Shown: positions 1 to 9,019 of the stretch, piece by piece
How the letters are laid out: each line of letters opens with the position of its first letter
Numbering within the stretch: position 1 is the stretch's first letter
Assembly (NCBI GenBank): GCA_025361365.1
Contig: JANYAM010000194.1
Location: 1 to 39,119 of the forward strand
Direction of reading: 5' to 3'
From: Opitutus sp.
Lineage (GTDB): Bacteria > Verrucomicrobiota > Verrucomicrobiia > Opitutales > Opitutaceae
DNA length: 39,119 nucleotides
Program-made: the position numbers and the translations under genes
The notes under the pieces: generated by a model
What the model was told of the DNA's origin: nothing
The model's database searches: none
The model's input: only the letters and a program-made list of their open reading frames with translations

Positions 1-88
1 CGGTCCGGGGCGTCCCGCCCCGGGCGGCGGGCCCGTCCCGGAAGGCTTGCAACCCCTGTCTGCTTGGTGGTTCTTCCCCCGTCTACCC

Positions 89-918
89 ATGAAAACCCAC
101 GATCGAGCCCTCTCGCGGCTGGCCAGCAACCTGACGCCCGAGGAGTTGCGTTCTGAATTTCTTGTCACCGGCCTGTTCCGGCTGGGCGAGACCAGCCTGC
201 ACTGGTGGGAGACCGACCGCACCGTCATGGGCGGCATCTGCCCCGCGGGGGCGGCGCTGCTCCTGCCGAATCCCGATGCGCTGCGCGCCGCGTTTTTCCT
301 CGAGCGGCGCGAGGCCGGCGTGATCAACCTGGGCGGGCCGGGAATCGTGCGGGTCGATGGCGCCGAGCACCGGCTCGAGCCCCACGATGCGCTGTACCTC
401 GGCCGCGGCGCGCAGGCGGTCAGCTTCGCCTCCCAGTCGCCCGCGAAACCCGCGCGCTTCTGGCTGCTCAGCTATCCGGCCCACGCGGCCTACCCGACGC
501 GGCACGTCCCGTTCCGTGGCGTGGAGGGCACGCGGCTCGGCCAGCGCGCCAGCGCCAACGAGCGCACCATCTACAAGCTCATCCACCCGGGGGCGTTCCC
601 ACCTGCCAGCTCGTGATGGGCCTGACCCGGCTCGAGTCCGGCAGCGTCTGGAACACCATGCCGCCGCACACCCACCTGCGCCGCTCGGAAATCTACCTCT
701 ATTTCGACCTCCCGCCCGAGCAGGCGGTGTTTCATTTCATGGGCCGCCCGCAGGAGACCCGGCACCTGGTCGTGCGCGACTGCGAGGCCGTGCTGTCCCC
801 GCCGTGGTCCATCCACTGCGGGGTCGGCACCTCCAACTACGCCTTCGTCTGGGGCATGGGCGGGGAGAACCAGGAATTCGCGGACATGGATCCCGCGCCG
901 CTCCCCGAGCTGCGCTGA
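89..918 (+). pseudogene. kduI: 5-dehydro-4-deoxy-D-glucuronate isomerase (KduI), frameshifted
   Basis: KduI isomerises 5-keto-4-deoxyuronate, the product of unsaturated pectin oligomer breakdown, to 2,5-diketo-3-deoxygluconate in the cytoplasm. The protein is readable in two frames. From ATG 89 the first frame gives a KduI N-terminal half up to [11 protein letters not shown]. The second half, from [20 protein letters not shown] through the cupin-type histidines ([11 protein letters not shown]) to the C-terminus [13 protein letters not shown], is in the +2-shifted frame and stops at 916-918. Adding one G to the five-G run at 589-593 restores a continuous reading ([14 protein letters not shown]) of about 276 residues, the usual KduI length. 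Without it the first frame stops after PPASS at 616. kduD follows 6 bases downstream. It is either a sequencing or assembly homopolymer error or a recent inactivation; the rest is well conserved, so I favour error or a very recent event. Identity of the family is very secure. Confidence 0.9.
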
Positions 919-924
919 GCCCCC

Positions 925-1692
925 ATGGCCGCCGTGCTCGACACTTTCCGGCTGTCCGGCCGGGTGGCCATCGTCACCGGCGCCTCGCGCGGTCTCGGCG
1001 CGGATCTGGCGGTCGCCCTCGCGGAAGCCGGGGCGGATGTCGCCCTCGTGGCGCGCGGCGACACCACCGCGGTCGCCAAGGAGATCAAGGCCCTCGGCCG
1101 GCGCTGCGGCACAGTCGCCGTCGACGTGGGCGCGGCCGGCGCGGCGGAAAAGATCATGGCGGACGTCACGGCGCAGCTGGGCGCCCCCGACATCCTCGTG
1201 AACAACGCCGGCATCATCCGGCGCGCGCCGTTCCTCGAGTTTTCCGACGCGGACTGGGATGACGTCCTGAACGTGAACCTCCGCGCGGTGTTCCGGCTGA
1301 GCCAGCGCTTCGCCGCCCCGCTCGCGGCTCGGAAGGCGCCGGGCAAGATCATCAACACCGCCTCGCTGCTCTCGTTCCAGGGCGGCATCCGCGTGGTTTC
1401 CTACACCGCCGCCAAGAGCGCGCTGGCCGGCGTCACTCGCGCCATGGCCAACGAGCTCGCGGCCCAGGGCGTCAACGTCAACGCCGTCGCGCCCGGCTAC
1501 ATGGCGACGGACAACACCGCCGCGCTGCAGGCCGATCCGGTGCGCAACAAGTCGATCCTCGACCGCATCCCCGCCGGCCGCTGGGGCACCCCGGCCGACC
1601 TGGCGGGCGCCGTCATCTTTCTCGCCGCCCCGGCGTCCGATTACATGCACGGCCACATCCTCGCGGTTGACGGTGGCTGGCTCGTGCGCTGA
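925..1692 (+). CDS. kduD: 2-dehydro-3-deoxy-D-gluconate 5-dehydrogenase (KduD)
   Basis: This cytoplasmic short-chain dehydrogenase (255 aa) reduces 2,5-diketo-3-deoxygluconate to 2-keto-3-deoxygluconate (KDG) with NAD(P)H, the step after KduI. The Rossmann motif TGASRGLG is at residues 18-25, NNAG at 93-96, and the catalytic residues are S147, Y160 and K164 (YTAAK). The segments ASLLSFQGGIRV and LDRIPAGRWGTPADL, and the C-terminus AVDGGWLVR, are typical of KduD rather than generic SDRs. It starts 6 bases after kduI and is followed after 13 bases by the DUF4861 gene, so it is an early gene of the pectin operon. Its start has no Shine-Dalgarno sequence, only a C-rich stretch. Confidence 0.93.
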   Translation: MAAVLDTFRLSGRVAIVTGASRGLGADLAVALAEAGADVALVARGDTTAVAKEIKALGRRCGTVAVDVGAAGAAEKIMADVTAQLGAPDILVNNAGIIRRAPFLEFSDADWDDVLNVNLRAVFRLSQRFAAPLAARKAPGKIINTASLLSFQGGIRVVSYTAAKSALAGVTRAMANELAAQGVNVNAVAPGYMATDNTAALQADPVRNKSILDRIPAGRWGTPADLAGAVIFLAAPASDYMHGHILAVDGGWLVR

Positions 1693-1705
1693 ACCCCGCT
1701 GTTTC

Positions 1706-2917
1706 ATGAAATCCCTGCGCTTGCTTCCGCTGTTCCTCGCGTCGGCGCTCGCCGCTGTCGCCGCCGACAAGGTGACCGTCACCGTGACCCACGATTTCGC
1801 CGGGGCGCGTCCCGCCGAGACCATCACGATCCCGTGGTCCGACCTCAACCAGGCGATGCCTGGCGCGATGCTGCAACATATCGCCGTCAAGGATGCCAAG
1901 GGCACCGTGCTGGCCTACCAGGTCACCAATGTCGCCCCCGAGGCCAAGGACCCGAAGGGGCAGGGCATCGCCTACGGCGAGCTCATCTTCCAGCACGATT
2001 TCGCCGCCGGCGAGAAATCCGCCACGTTCACGATCGAGAAGATCGCGGCCGTCGCGCCGGTTTTCCCGAGCAAGGTGTTCGCCCGCTACGTGCCGGAGCG
2101 CCTCGATGATTTCGGCTGGGAAAACGACAAGCTCGCGCACCGCACCTACGGCCCGGCGCTCGCCGAGGCCCGCGCCCCGGGCGCCAACAAGGAGGTGCTG
2201 GTCACCAGCGGTCTCGACATCTGGTGCAAGCGCGTCGACTACCTCGTCGTCGACCGCTGGTATAACAAGGGCCACGACCACTACCACCACGATGAGGGCG
2301 AGGGCATGGACATGTATAACGTCGGCACCTCGCGCGGCGCGGGTGGCACGGGCATCTGGGACGGCAAGCAGCTTTATGTCGGCCGCAACTTCAAGACCTG
2401 GAAGGTCGTCGCCAACGGGCCGATCCGTGCGATCTTCGAGCTCAGCTACGAGACCTGGACGGCCGGCGGCGCCATCGTGTCCGAGGTCAAGCGCTTCACC
2501 GTCGATGCCGGTTCGAATTTCGACCGCATCGACAGCACCTTCACCGCCGAGGTCGGGCCGAAGAACTTCACGGTCGCCATCGGCCTGAACAAGGACAGCG
2601 CCGACAAGGGCCAGGAGCCCGTGATCACCGTCAACCCGAACCAGGCCGAGGGCTGGCTCAGCCAGTGGGAGGCCCAGAAGACCAACGGTTCGCTCGGCGA
2701 GGGCATCATCGTGCCGGCGGACTTCGCCGGCTTCGCCGAGGATTCCGTCAACCGGCTGGTGCTGGCCAAGGCGGTTTCCGGCCAACCCGTCCGCTATTAC
2801 GTCGGCGCCGGCTGGTCCAAGGCCGGCGAGTTCACCACCAAGGAATCGTGGGACGCCTACGTCGCGGCTTTCGCCGCCCGGCTCAAGTCTCCGCTCAAGG
2901 TTACCCTGACCCAATGA
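1706..2917 (+). CDS. DUF4861 family secreted protein
   Basis: A 403-residue protein with a signal peptide (MKSLRLLPLFLASALAAVAA) and a mature domain resembling the DUF4861 family, which is common in polysaccharide-utilisation loci of Bacteroidetes and Verrucomicrobia next to GH105 and pectin genes. ATG 1706 is chosen because it begins the signal peptide; an upstream in-frame ATG at 1667 would overlap kduD. The beta-rich central part with a histidine-rich segment (KGHDHYHHDEGEGMDMYNVGTSRG, about residues 190-213) could hold a metal or sugar site, but the function of the family is not settled to my knowledge. The stop overlaps the next gene's start as ATGA (2914-2917), implying translational coupling. 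Location is periplasmic by inference. Confidence 0.8.
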   Translation: MKSLRLLPLFLASALAAVAADKVTVTVTHDFAGARPAETITIPWSDLNQAMPGAMLQHIAVKDAKGTVLAYQVTNVAPEAKDPKGQGIAYGELIFQHDFAAGEKSATFTIEKIAAVAPVFPSKVFARYVPERLDDFGWENDKLAHRTYGPALAEARAPGANKEVLVTSGLDIWCKRVDYLVVDRWYNKGHDHYHHDEGEGMDMYNVGTSRGAGGTGIWDGKQLYVGRNFKTWKVVANGPIRAIFELSYETWTAGGAIVSEVKRFTVDAGSNFDRIDSTFTAEVGPKNFTVAIGLNKDSADKGQEPVITVNPNQAEGWLSQWEAQKTNGSLGEGIIVPADFAGFAEDSVNRLVLAKAVSGQPVRYYVGAGWSKAGEFTTKESWDAYVAAFAARLKSPLKVTLTQ

Positions 2918-4011
2918 GCCGCCGCCTGCTGTTTTCCGCCCTCGTGCTGTGCGCCGGCTGGAGCCGGGCCCTGGCGGCGGATGACGGCACGGTGCTGGCG
3001 CTGATGGAGCGCGCCGCCGACTGGCAGCTCGCGCATCCCAAGCCCGAGAAGGGAGAGGGCAAGCCCGACGGCTGGATCAACGGGGCGTTCTACACGGGCG
3101 TGATGGCCCTCGCGCGCGAGTCCGCCAGCCCGCGTTTTCACGACGCGATGATGAAGATGGCCGAGGGCAACCAATGGAAACCGGCCGCGCGCATCTACCA
3201 TGCGGACGACGCCGTCGTCACCCAGACTTACCTCGACCTTTACTTGCAGCATCGCGACCCGCGCATGCTCGCGCCGACGCAGGAGCGCTTCGACTACATC
3301 CTCGCGCACCGCCCGGACACGCCGCTCGATTTCGACAAGAAGAAGAACCCGAAGAGCCAGGAGCGCTGGTCGTGGTGCGATGCGCTGTTCATGTCGCCGC
3401 CGGCCTGGCTCCGTTTGTGGAAAGCGACCGGCGACCAGCGCTACCTCGATTTCGCCGTCTCGGAGTGGTGGTTCACTTCCGACTACCTTTACGACAAGGA
3501 AGCACATCTCTACTTCCGTGACAGCTCGCTCTTTGAGAAGCGCGAGAAGAACGGCCAGAAAATCTTCTGGGGTCGCGGCAATGGCTGGGTGATGGCCGGC
3601 CTCGCGCGCATGCTGGAGCTGCTGCCGGCAGACCATCCGTCCCGCCCGCGCTTCGAGCAGCAGTTTCGCGAGATGGCGGACAAGGTCGTCGCGCTCCAGC
3701 AGCCGGACGGTTTCTGGCGCTCCAGCCTGCTTGATCCCGAAACCTATCCGATGCACGAGACCAGTGGCACCGGCTTTTATTGCTATGCTTTCGCCTGGGG
3801 CATCAACCACGGCCTGCTCGGCCGGGCGAAGTTCGAGGCGCCTGTGCGCCGCGCCTGGGCCGCGCTCGCCGGCTGCGTGAATGCTGACGGCAAGCTGACC
3901 CATGTGCAGCCCGTCGGCTTTACGCCCGTCACTTTTGATCCCGAGTCGAACGAACCTTTCGGCGCCGGTGCCTTCCTGCTCGCGGGCAGCGAGGTCCGCC
4001 ACCTCCCGTAA
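2914..4011 (+). CDS. GH105 unsaturated (rhamno)galacturonyl hydrolase
   Basis: A 365-residue GH105/GH88-type hydrolase with a signal peptide (MSRRLLFSALVLCAGWSRALA). GH105 enzymes hydrate the double bond of the delta-4,5-unsaturated uronic acid at the non-reducing end left by pectin or rhamnogalacturonan lyases and release 5-keto-4-deoxyuronate, the KduI substrate. The sequence shows the (alpha/alpha)6-barrel pattern, with WINGAFYTGVMAL near residue 50, WCDALFMSPPAW with the likely catalytic Asp at D156, WGRGNGWVMAGLARML and ETSGTGFYCYAFAWGIN. Its start overlaps the previous stop (ATGA), and 13 bases separate it from the second GH105-containing gene. The length is normal for a single-domain member. 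The exact preference (rhamnogalacturonan or homogalacturonan remnant) cannot be read from the sequence. Confidence 0.88.
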   Translation: MSRRLLFSALVLCAGWSRALAADDGTVLALMERAADWQLAHPKPEKGEGKPDGWINGAFYTGVMALARESASPRFHDAMMKMAEGNQWKPAARIYHADDAVVTQTYLDLYLQHRDPRMLAPTQERFDYILAHRPDTPLDFDKKKNPKSQERWSWCDALFMSPPAWLRLWKATGDQRYLDFAVSEWWFTSDYLYDKEAHLYFRDSSLFEKREKNGQKIFWGRGNGWVMAGLARMLELLPADHPSRPRFEQQFREMADKVVALQQPDGFWRSSLLDPETYPMHETSGTGFYCYAFAWGINHGLLGRAKFEAPVRRAWAALAGCVNADGKLTHVQPVGFTPVTFDPESNEPFGAGAFLLAGSEVRHLP

Positions 4012-4024
4012 TCCCTTCCACCCC

Positions 4025-6646
4025 ATGAAAACTCGGATCCAGTTTCTCCCGCGCGCCGCTGGTCTGGCCGCCCTGTTGTTGGTGTCAGTTGCCGCCCAGG
4101 CCCCCGTGCCCAAGGTTGACGGCGCCACGCCGCTCGAATGGGCCCAGCGTCTCGCTGATTCCGAGATGAAGCGCATCGGCACCGGTTACGATGCCGGCGG
4201 GGCCAACCCGCGCGCCCGCTGGGATTATTCGCCGGCCGTGCTCGCCCTCGGCCTCGTGCGGCTCGGCGAGGAGACCAAGAACGATGCCTATATCAAGTAT
4301 GGCACGCACATGGTCGCCTCCCACGTGAAGCCCGACGGCACGATCGCGGGTTACAAGCTTGACGACTACAACATCGACAATGTCCCGCCCGGCAAGGTGC
4401 TGCTCGCGGCGCTGGCCCGCGGCGAGAAGAACGAGGCTTGGACCAAGGTCGTGCAGGCGCTGCGCGCGCAGATGGCCACGCAGCCGCGCACCAGCGAGGG
4501 CGGCTTCTGGCACAAGAAGCGTTATCCGCACCAGATGTGGCTGGACGGCCTCTACATGGCGTCGCCCTTCCTCGCGCAATATGGCGGCCAGTTCAAGGAG
4601 CCGGCGCTGTTCGACGACGTCGCCAAACAAATCATCCTCATGGACCGCCACGGCTACGATGCCGCCACCGGCCTCTACTGGCATGCGTGGGACGAGTCGC
4701 ATTCGCAGAGCTGGGCCGACCCGAAGACGGGCTTCTCGCCGAATTTCTGGAGCCGCGCCATCGGCTGGTATGGCATGGCGATCGTTGATTCACTGGACTA
4801 CCTGCCGGTCAGCCAGCCTGAGATCGACGAGATCGTGAACATCCTCAAGCGCGTCGCCGACGGCATCGTGAAGTGGCAGGACCCGAAGACCGGCGTCTGG
4901 TGGCAGATCACCAACCTGGGCACGAAGGAAGGCAATTACCTCGAGGGTTCCGGTTCGGCCATGTTCGTCTACACGCTGGCGAAGGGCGTGAACAAGGGAT
5001 ACCTGCCGCGCGAAAAATATCTCCCCGCCATCCTCAAGGGTTGGGAGGGCCTGCTGAAGACTTTGGTGAAAGCCAATCCCGACGGCACCATCCGCCTCAC
5101 GCAGATCTGCTCGGGCGCCGGCCTCGGCTACCTGATGGCCGACGGCAAGACGCCGCGCGACGGTTCCTTCAAATACTACGTCAGCGAACCCATGGTGGAC
5201 AACGATCCGAAGGGCACCGGCCCGTTCATCATGGCCGGCCTTGAGGTGCAAAAACTGCTCGCCAGCGCGGGTCGCGAAGTGCCACAGCGCATCAGCGGCT
5301 GGGCTGACTACGAGTCCGTGCTGGCGCGCATCAAGGCGCCGACCTTCGCGAACCGCGATTTTCCGATCACCGACTTCGGCGCCAAGCCCGGCGCCACTGC
5401 CACGGCCGCCATCGCCGCGGCGATCGACGCCTGCTCCAAGGCCGGCGGCGGCCGCGTGGTCGTGCCGGCGGGCGAATGGCTCACGGGCGCGGTCCACCTC
5501 AAGAGCAACGTCAATCTCCACGTCGCGAAGGACGCGACGCTCAAGTTCTCCACCAATCCCGCCGACTATCCGACCGTGTTCACGCGTTGGGAAGGCGTCG
5601 AGTGCCTGAACTACTCGGCCTTCATCTACGCGTTCGAACAGGAAAACATCGCGGTCACCGGTGAGGGCACGCTCGACGGCCAGGCCTCCGACGAAAACTG
5701 GTGGGGCTGGACCCGCCGCAAGGACGGCTCGCCCGCGCTCGCCACTGCCGACCGCACCGCGCTCAATGAGATGGGCGAAAAGGGCGTGCCGGTCGAACAG
5801 CGGGTCTTCGGCGCGGGCCACTACCTGCGCCCGAATTTCTTCAGCCCGGTCCGCTGCCAGAACATCCTGGTCGAGGGCGTGACCATCGTGCGTTCGCCGA
5901 TGTGGGAGCTGCATCCGACCTTGTCGCAAAACATCACGGTCCGTGGCGTGAAGATCCACAGCCACGGCCCGAACAACGATGGCTTCGACCCCGAGTCCTC
6001 GCGTGACATCCTGGTCGAGAACACGGTCTTCGACACCGGCGATGATTGCATCGCGATCAAGTCCGGCCGCAACAACGACGGCCGCCGGGTCAACGTGCCC
6101 AGCGAGAACATCGTCGTGCGCGGCTGCACCATGCTCGACGGCCACGGCGGCGTCGTGCTCGGCAGCGAGTGCTCCGGCAGCATCCGCAACGTCTTCGTCG
6201 AGGATTGCAAGATGGACAGCCCGAACCTCGACCGGGCGCTGCGCCTCAAGTCCAACGCCCGGCGCGGCGGCGTGCTGGAGAACATTTTCATGCGCAACGT
6301 CGAGGTGGGGCAGGTGAAGGAAGCCGTGCTGACGGTTGACTTCCAGTATGAGGAGGGCGCCCGCGGCCCGGAGCACCCCATCGCCCGCAACATCCAGATC
6401 GAGCATGTCACCAGCCGGGCCAGCCCGCGGGTCATGTATCTCGCTGGCATCGAGAACGGGACGATCGACGGCATCAAGTTCACCGATTGCACCTTCAGCG
6501 GCGTGACGGAAACGGAGCTGGTGGAACACGCCGGTTCCATTAGCTTCAAGAACGTCACCATCAACCCCGCGCATCGCAAAGCCGGCGCCAATTCCCGCAC
6601 GGTGGATGCGGCCGCCAGCGCCACCCCAACCCCGAACAAGCCATGA
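4025..6646 (+). CDS. Two-domain pectinase: GH105 fused to GH28 polygalacturonase
   Basis: An 873-residue exported protein (signal peptide MKTRIQFLPRAAGLAALLLVSVAAQA) with two catalytic domains. Residues about 30-430 are GH105: HQMWLDGLYMASPF with the probable catalytic D174, WSRAIGWYGMAIVDSL, and LEGSGSAMFVYTLAKG. Residues about 445-850 are a GH28 right-handed beta-helix, opening with ITDFGAKPG and carrying the family's four motifs: NNDGFD (650-655), DTGDDCIAIKSG with D673/D674, GHGG with H707, and RLK at 740-742. GH28 cuts galacturonan chains hydrolytically, while GH105 removes unsaturated uronic acid ends, so one polypeptide could cap-trim and then continue hydrolysis. All catalytic motifs look intact. 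The start at 4025 begins the signal peptide; the stop overlaps the transporter start (ATGA, 6643-6646). Confidence 0.9.
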   Translation: MKTRIQFLPRAAGLAALLLVSVAAQAPVPKVDGATPLEWAQRLADSEMKRIGTGYDAGGANPRARWDYSPAVLALGLVRLGEETKNDAYIKYGTHMVASHVKPDGTIAGYKLDDYNIDNVPPGKVLLAALARGEKNEAWTKVVQALRAQMATQPRTSEGGFWHKKRYPHQMWLDGLYMASPFLAQYGGQFKEPALFDDVAKQIILMDRHGYDAATGLYWHAWDESHSQSWADPKTGFSPNFWSRAIGWYGMAIVDSLDYLPVSQPEIDEIVNILKRVADGIVKWQDPKTGVWWQITNLGTKEGNYLEGSGSAMFVYTLAKGVNKGYLPREKYLPAILKGWEGLLKTLVKANPDGTIRLTQICSGAGLGYLMADGKTPRDGSFKYYVSEPMVDNDPKGTGPFIMAGLEVQKLLASAGREVPQRISGWADYESVLARIKAPTFANRDFPITDFGAKPGATATAAIAAAIDACSKAGGGRVVVPAGEWLTGAVHLKSNVNLHVAKDATLKFSTNPADYPTVFTRWEGVECLNYSAFIYAFEQENIAVTGEGTLDGQASDENWWGWTRRKDGSPALATADRTALNEMGEKGVPVEQRVFGAGHYLRPNFFSPVRCQNILVEGVTIVRSPMWELHPTLSQNITVRGVKIHSHGPNNDGFDPESSRDILVENTVFDTGDDCIAIKSGRNNDGRRVNVPSENIVVRGCTMLDGHGGVVLGSECSGSIRNVFVEDCKMDSPNLDRALRLKSNARRGGVLENIFMRNVEVGQVKEAVLTVDFQYEEGARGPEHPIARNIQIEHVTSRASPRVMYLAGIENGTIDGIKFTDCTFSGVTETELVEHAGSISFKNVTINPAHRKAGANSRTVDAAASATPTPNKP

Positions 6647-7944
6647 GTTCACCCGCCCGCGTGTCCGCCCCGGCCAGCAATTACCGCTGGGTCGTCTGCG
6701 CCTTGCTGTTCTTTGCGACGACGGTCAATTACATCGACCGGCAGATCCTGGCGCTGATCAAACCGATTCTCGACGACCAGCTCCACTGGACCAACGAGCA
6801 GTTTGGCGCCGTCAACGGCGCCTTCCAGGGCGCCTATGCCCTGGGCCTGCTCGTCTTCGGCTGGTTCGTCGACCGCTACGGCACCAAGATCGGTTACGCC
6901 GTCTCCATCGCGGCCTGGAGCGTGGCGGCCATCGGGCACGCCCTCGTCTACAGCATCAGCGGCTTCCTGTTCGCCCGCGTGGCCCTCGGCCTTGGCGAGG
7001 GCGGCAACTTCCCCTCCGCCATCAAGGCCGTCGCCCTCTGGTTCCCCAAGCGCGAGCGTGCGACCGCCACCGCCATCTTCAACTCCGGCACCAATGTCGG
7101 CGCCATCATCGCCCCGCTGGTCGTGCCCATGGTCGCCCTCACCTTGGGCTGGCACTGGGCGTTCATCTGCGCGGGCATCGCCGGCTTCCTCTGGCTCTTC
7201 CTCTGGATCCCTTTCTACAACGTCCCGGAGAAGATCAAGGCCGCCAACGCCGCCGAGCTCGACCACATCGCCAGCGATCGCGACGACACCAGCCGCGACG
7301 GCGAGAAGGTCTCCTGGCTCAGCCTGCTCGGCTACCGGCAGACCTGGGCGTTCGTCCTCGCCAAGGGTCTGACCGACCCGGTGTGGTGGTTCTTCCTCAC
7401 GTGGCTGCCCGACTTTTTCAAGCAGACCCGCCACCTCGACATCAAGACGAGCGGCCCGATGCTCGCGACCATCTACGGCCTCGCCACGGTGATCAGCATC
7501 GGCGCCGGCGTCGTGGTCGGCCGCCTCGTGAAGTCGGGCTGGTCGGTCACCCGCGCCCGCAAGACGGCCATGCTGGTCGCCGCCTTTGCCGTGATGCCCA
7601 TTATCCTCGTCAAGGATGTCGGTGACTGGACGGCCGTGCTGCTCATCGGCCTGGCCTGCGCCGCCCACCAGGCGTGGTCGGCCAACCTGTTCACGACGGC
7701 CTCCGACATGTTCCCGAAGCGTGCCGTGGCCTCCGTCGTCGGCCTCGGCAGCATGGCCGGCTCTGCGATCGGCATCTTCTTCCCGGTGATGGCCGGCCGC
7801 CTGCTCGACACCTTCAAGGCCCAGGGCAACGTCTCGGCCGGCTACGCGCTGCTCTTCTCAATCTGCGCGGGCGCCTACATTGTGACCTTCATCCTGCAGC
7901 ATCTCCTCGCCCCCAAGTTCGAGATGGTGGAACTCAAGGCCTGA
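6643..7944 (+). CDS. MFS transporter, hexuronate (ExuT/GudP-type) family
   Basis: A 433-residue major facilitator with about 12 hydrophobic segments. The N-terminus RWVVCALLFFATTVNYIDRQ and the motifs GWFVDRYGTKIGY, FARVALGLGEGGNFPSAIKAVALWFPKRERATATAIFNSG and LTDPVWWFFLTWLPDFF are characteristic of the anion:cation symporter branch containing the galacturonate/glucuronate carrier ExuT and glucarate carriers. It probably imports galacturonate or (unsaturated) uronides released by the upstream hydrolases across the inner membrane. It is translationally coupled to the GH105-GH28 gene by a 4-base overlap and ends the first tightly packed block. Exact substrate is inferred from context. Confidence 0.87.
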   Translation: MSSPARVSAPASNYRWVVCALLFFATTVNYIDRQILALIKPILDDQLHWTNEQFGAVNGAFQGAYALGLLVFGWFVDRYGTKIGYAVSIAAWSVAAIGHALVYSISGFLFARVALGLGEGGNFPSAIKAVALWFPKRERATATAIFNSGTNVGAIIAPLVVPMVALTLGWHWAFICAGIAGFLWLFLWIPFYNVPEKIKAANAAELDHIASDRDDTSRDGEKVSWLSLLGYRQTWAFVLAKGLTDPVWWFFLTWLPDFFKQTRHLDIKTSGPMLATIYGLATVISIGAGVVVGRLVKSGWSVTRARKTAMLVAAFAVMPIILVKDVGDWTAVLLIGLACAAHQAWSANLFTTASDMFPKRAVASVVGLGSMAGSAIGIFFPVMAGRLLDTFKAQGNVSAGYALLFSICAGAYIVTFILQHLLAPKFEMVELKA

Positions 7945-7964
7945 GCTGGCCCGCCCCCGCGGGA

Positions 7965-7981
7965 TGTCATAAATTTGTCAT
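7965..7981 (+). promoter_or_regulatory. Direct repeat TGTCAT with 11-bp period upstream of the pectinesterase gene
   Basis: Within the 91-base gap between the transporter and the CE8 gene the word TGTCAT occurs at 7965-7970 and again at 7976-7981, about one helical turn apart, in an AT-rich patch. The extended word ATGTCAT also occurs at 11635-11641, upstream of the SDR-uxaE-uxaC operon. This could be a regulator site or promoter element for the second half of the locus. No clear -10 can be fixed, so the call is tentative. Confidence 0.3.
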
Positions 7982-8035
7982 GAGAAACTTGCTTGCGGCG
8001 CCCTTTCGCCCTGTGGGAAATTCTCGTCCTACCCC

Positions 8036-9019
8036 ATGATCCGATCCCTCGCCTTATTGCTCGCCCTGGCCGGCCTGGCGTCGGCCACGCCCAAGCCTGA
8101 CGTCATCGTCGCGCTCGACGGCTCCGGCCAATACAAATCGCTCCAGGAAGCCATCAGCGCCGCGCCGATGAAAACCGATCCGGCCACGCCGCGCTGGGTC
8201 ATCTTCGTCAAGGCTGGCACCTACAACGAGCGCATCTACGTCCAGCGGGAGCGCGGCAACATCCACGTCATCGGCGAGGACCGGGCGAAGACCGTCATCG
8301 CCTACAATATGCACGCGAATATGCCCGGGCCGGACGGCAAGCCCATCGGCACTTTCCGCACGCCGACCGTCCAGGTCGACGGCGACGGTATGATCTGGGA
8401 AAACCTCACCCTCGCCAACACCATCGGCGAGTCGGGCAAGATGGTTGACGGCCTGAAGGTGGGCCAGGCGCTGGCCCTGCGCGCCGACGGCGACCGCCTC
8501 GAGTTCCGCCACTGCCGCTTCCTCGGCTGGCAGGATGCCATCCTCACCAACCGCGGCCGGCATTATTTCTTCGACTGCTACATCGAGGGCTCGGTCGATT
8601 TCATTTTCGGCGCGGCCACCGCGTATTTCGACCACTGCCACATCCATGAATTGCGCGAAGGCTATTTCACCGCGGCCTCGACGCCGAAGGACGCGCCCTA
8701 CGGTTACGTCTTCGCCGACTGCCAGCTGACCGGCGCGGAAGGGGCGCACGCCTATCTCGGCCGGCCGTGGCGCAATTTTGCGAAGACCATCTTCCTCCGC
8801 ACCGAAATGTCCGCGGTGGTGCCGGCTGCGGGCTGGAATAACTGGAGCAAGCCGGACGCCGAGCTGACGACCCTCTACGCTGAGTTTGGCAGCACCGGCC
8901 CGGGCGCCAATGACGCGGCGCGCGTGAAGTGGGCCAAGCCGCTCACTGCCGCCGAGGCCGCCACGCTCACGCCGGCCAAGGTGTTGGCCGGCCACGACGG
9001 CTGGAATCCGCAGCCATGA
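8036..9019 (+). CDS. Pectin methylesterase (CE8)
   Basis: A 327-residue secreted carbohydrate esterase family 8 enzyme with a signal peptide (MIRSLALLLALAGLASA). It removes methyl groups from homogalacturonan so that polygalacturonases and lyases can act. The beta-helix motifs are all visible: GQYKSLQEAI near the N-terminus, GQALALR with Q144, GWQDAILT with D167 (general acid), GSVDFIFG with D188 (nucleophile), and YLGRPWRNFA with R243. The gene follows the transporter after 91 bases and overlaps the CE12 gene by 4 bases (ATGA, 9016-9019), so it is part of the same pectin programme. No lyase gene is present in the window, so the demethylated product would feed the GH28 domain or lyases elsewhere. 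Confidence 0.93.
   Translation: MIRSLALLLALAGLASATPKPDVIVALDGSGQYKSLQEAISAAPMKTDPATPRWVIFVKAGTYNERIYVQRERGNIHVIGEDRAKTVIAYNMHANMPGPDGKPIGTFRTPTVQVDGDGMIWENLTLANTIGESGKMVDGLKVGQALALRADGDRLEFRHCRFLGWQDAILTNRGRHYFFDCYIEGSVDFIFGAATAYFDHCHIHELREGYFTAASTPKDAPYGYVFADCQLTGAEGAHAYLGRPWRNFAKTIFLRTEMSAVVPAAGWNNWSKPDAELTTLYAEFGSTGPGANDAARVKWAKPLTAAEAATLTPAKVLAGHDGWNPQP

Noticed and set aside
1-88. Promoter upstream of kduI
   Set aside because: GC-rich palindromes and a TTGCAA at 47-52 exist, but no matching -10 at a sensible distance, and the window begins here.
7964-7981. CRP or FNR site upstream of the pectinesterase
   Set aside because: The TGTCAT words form a direct, not an inverted, repeat and do not match TTGA-N6-TCAA or TGTGA-N6-TCACA.
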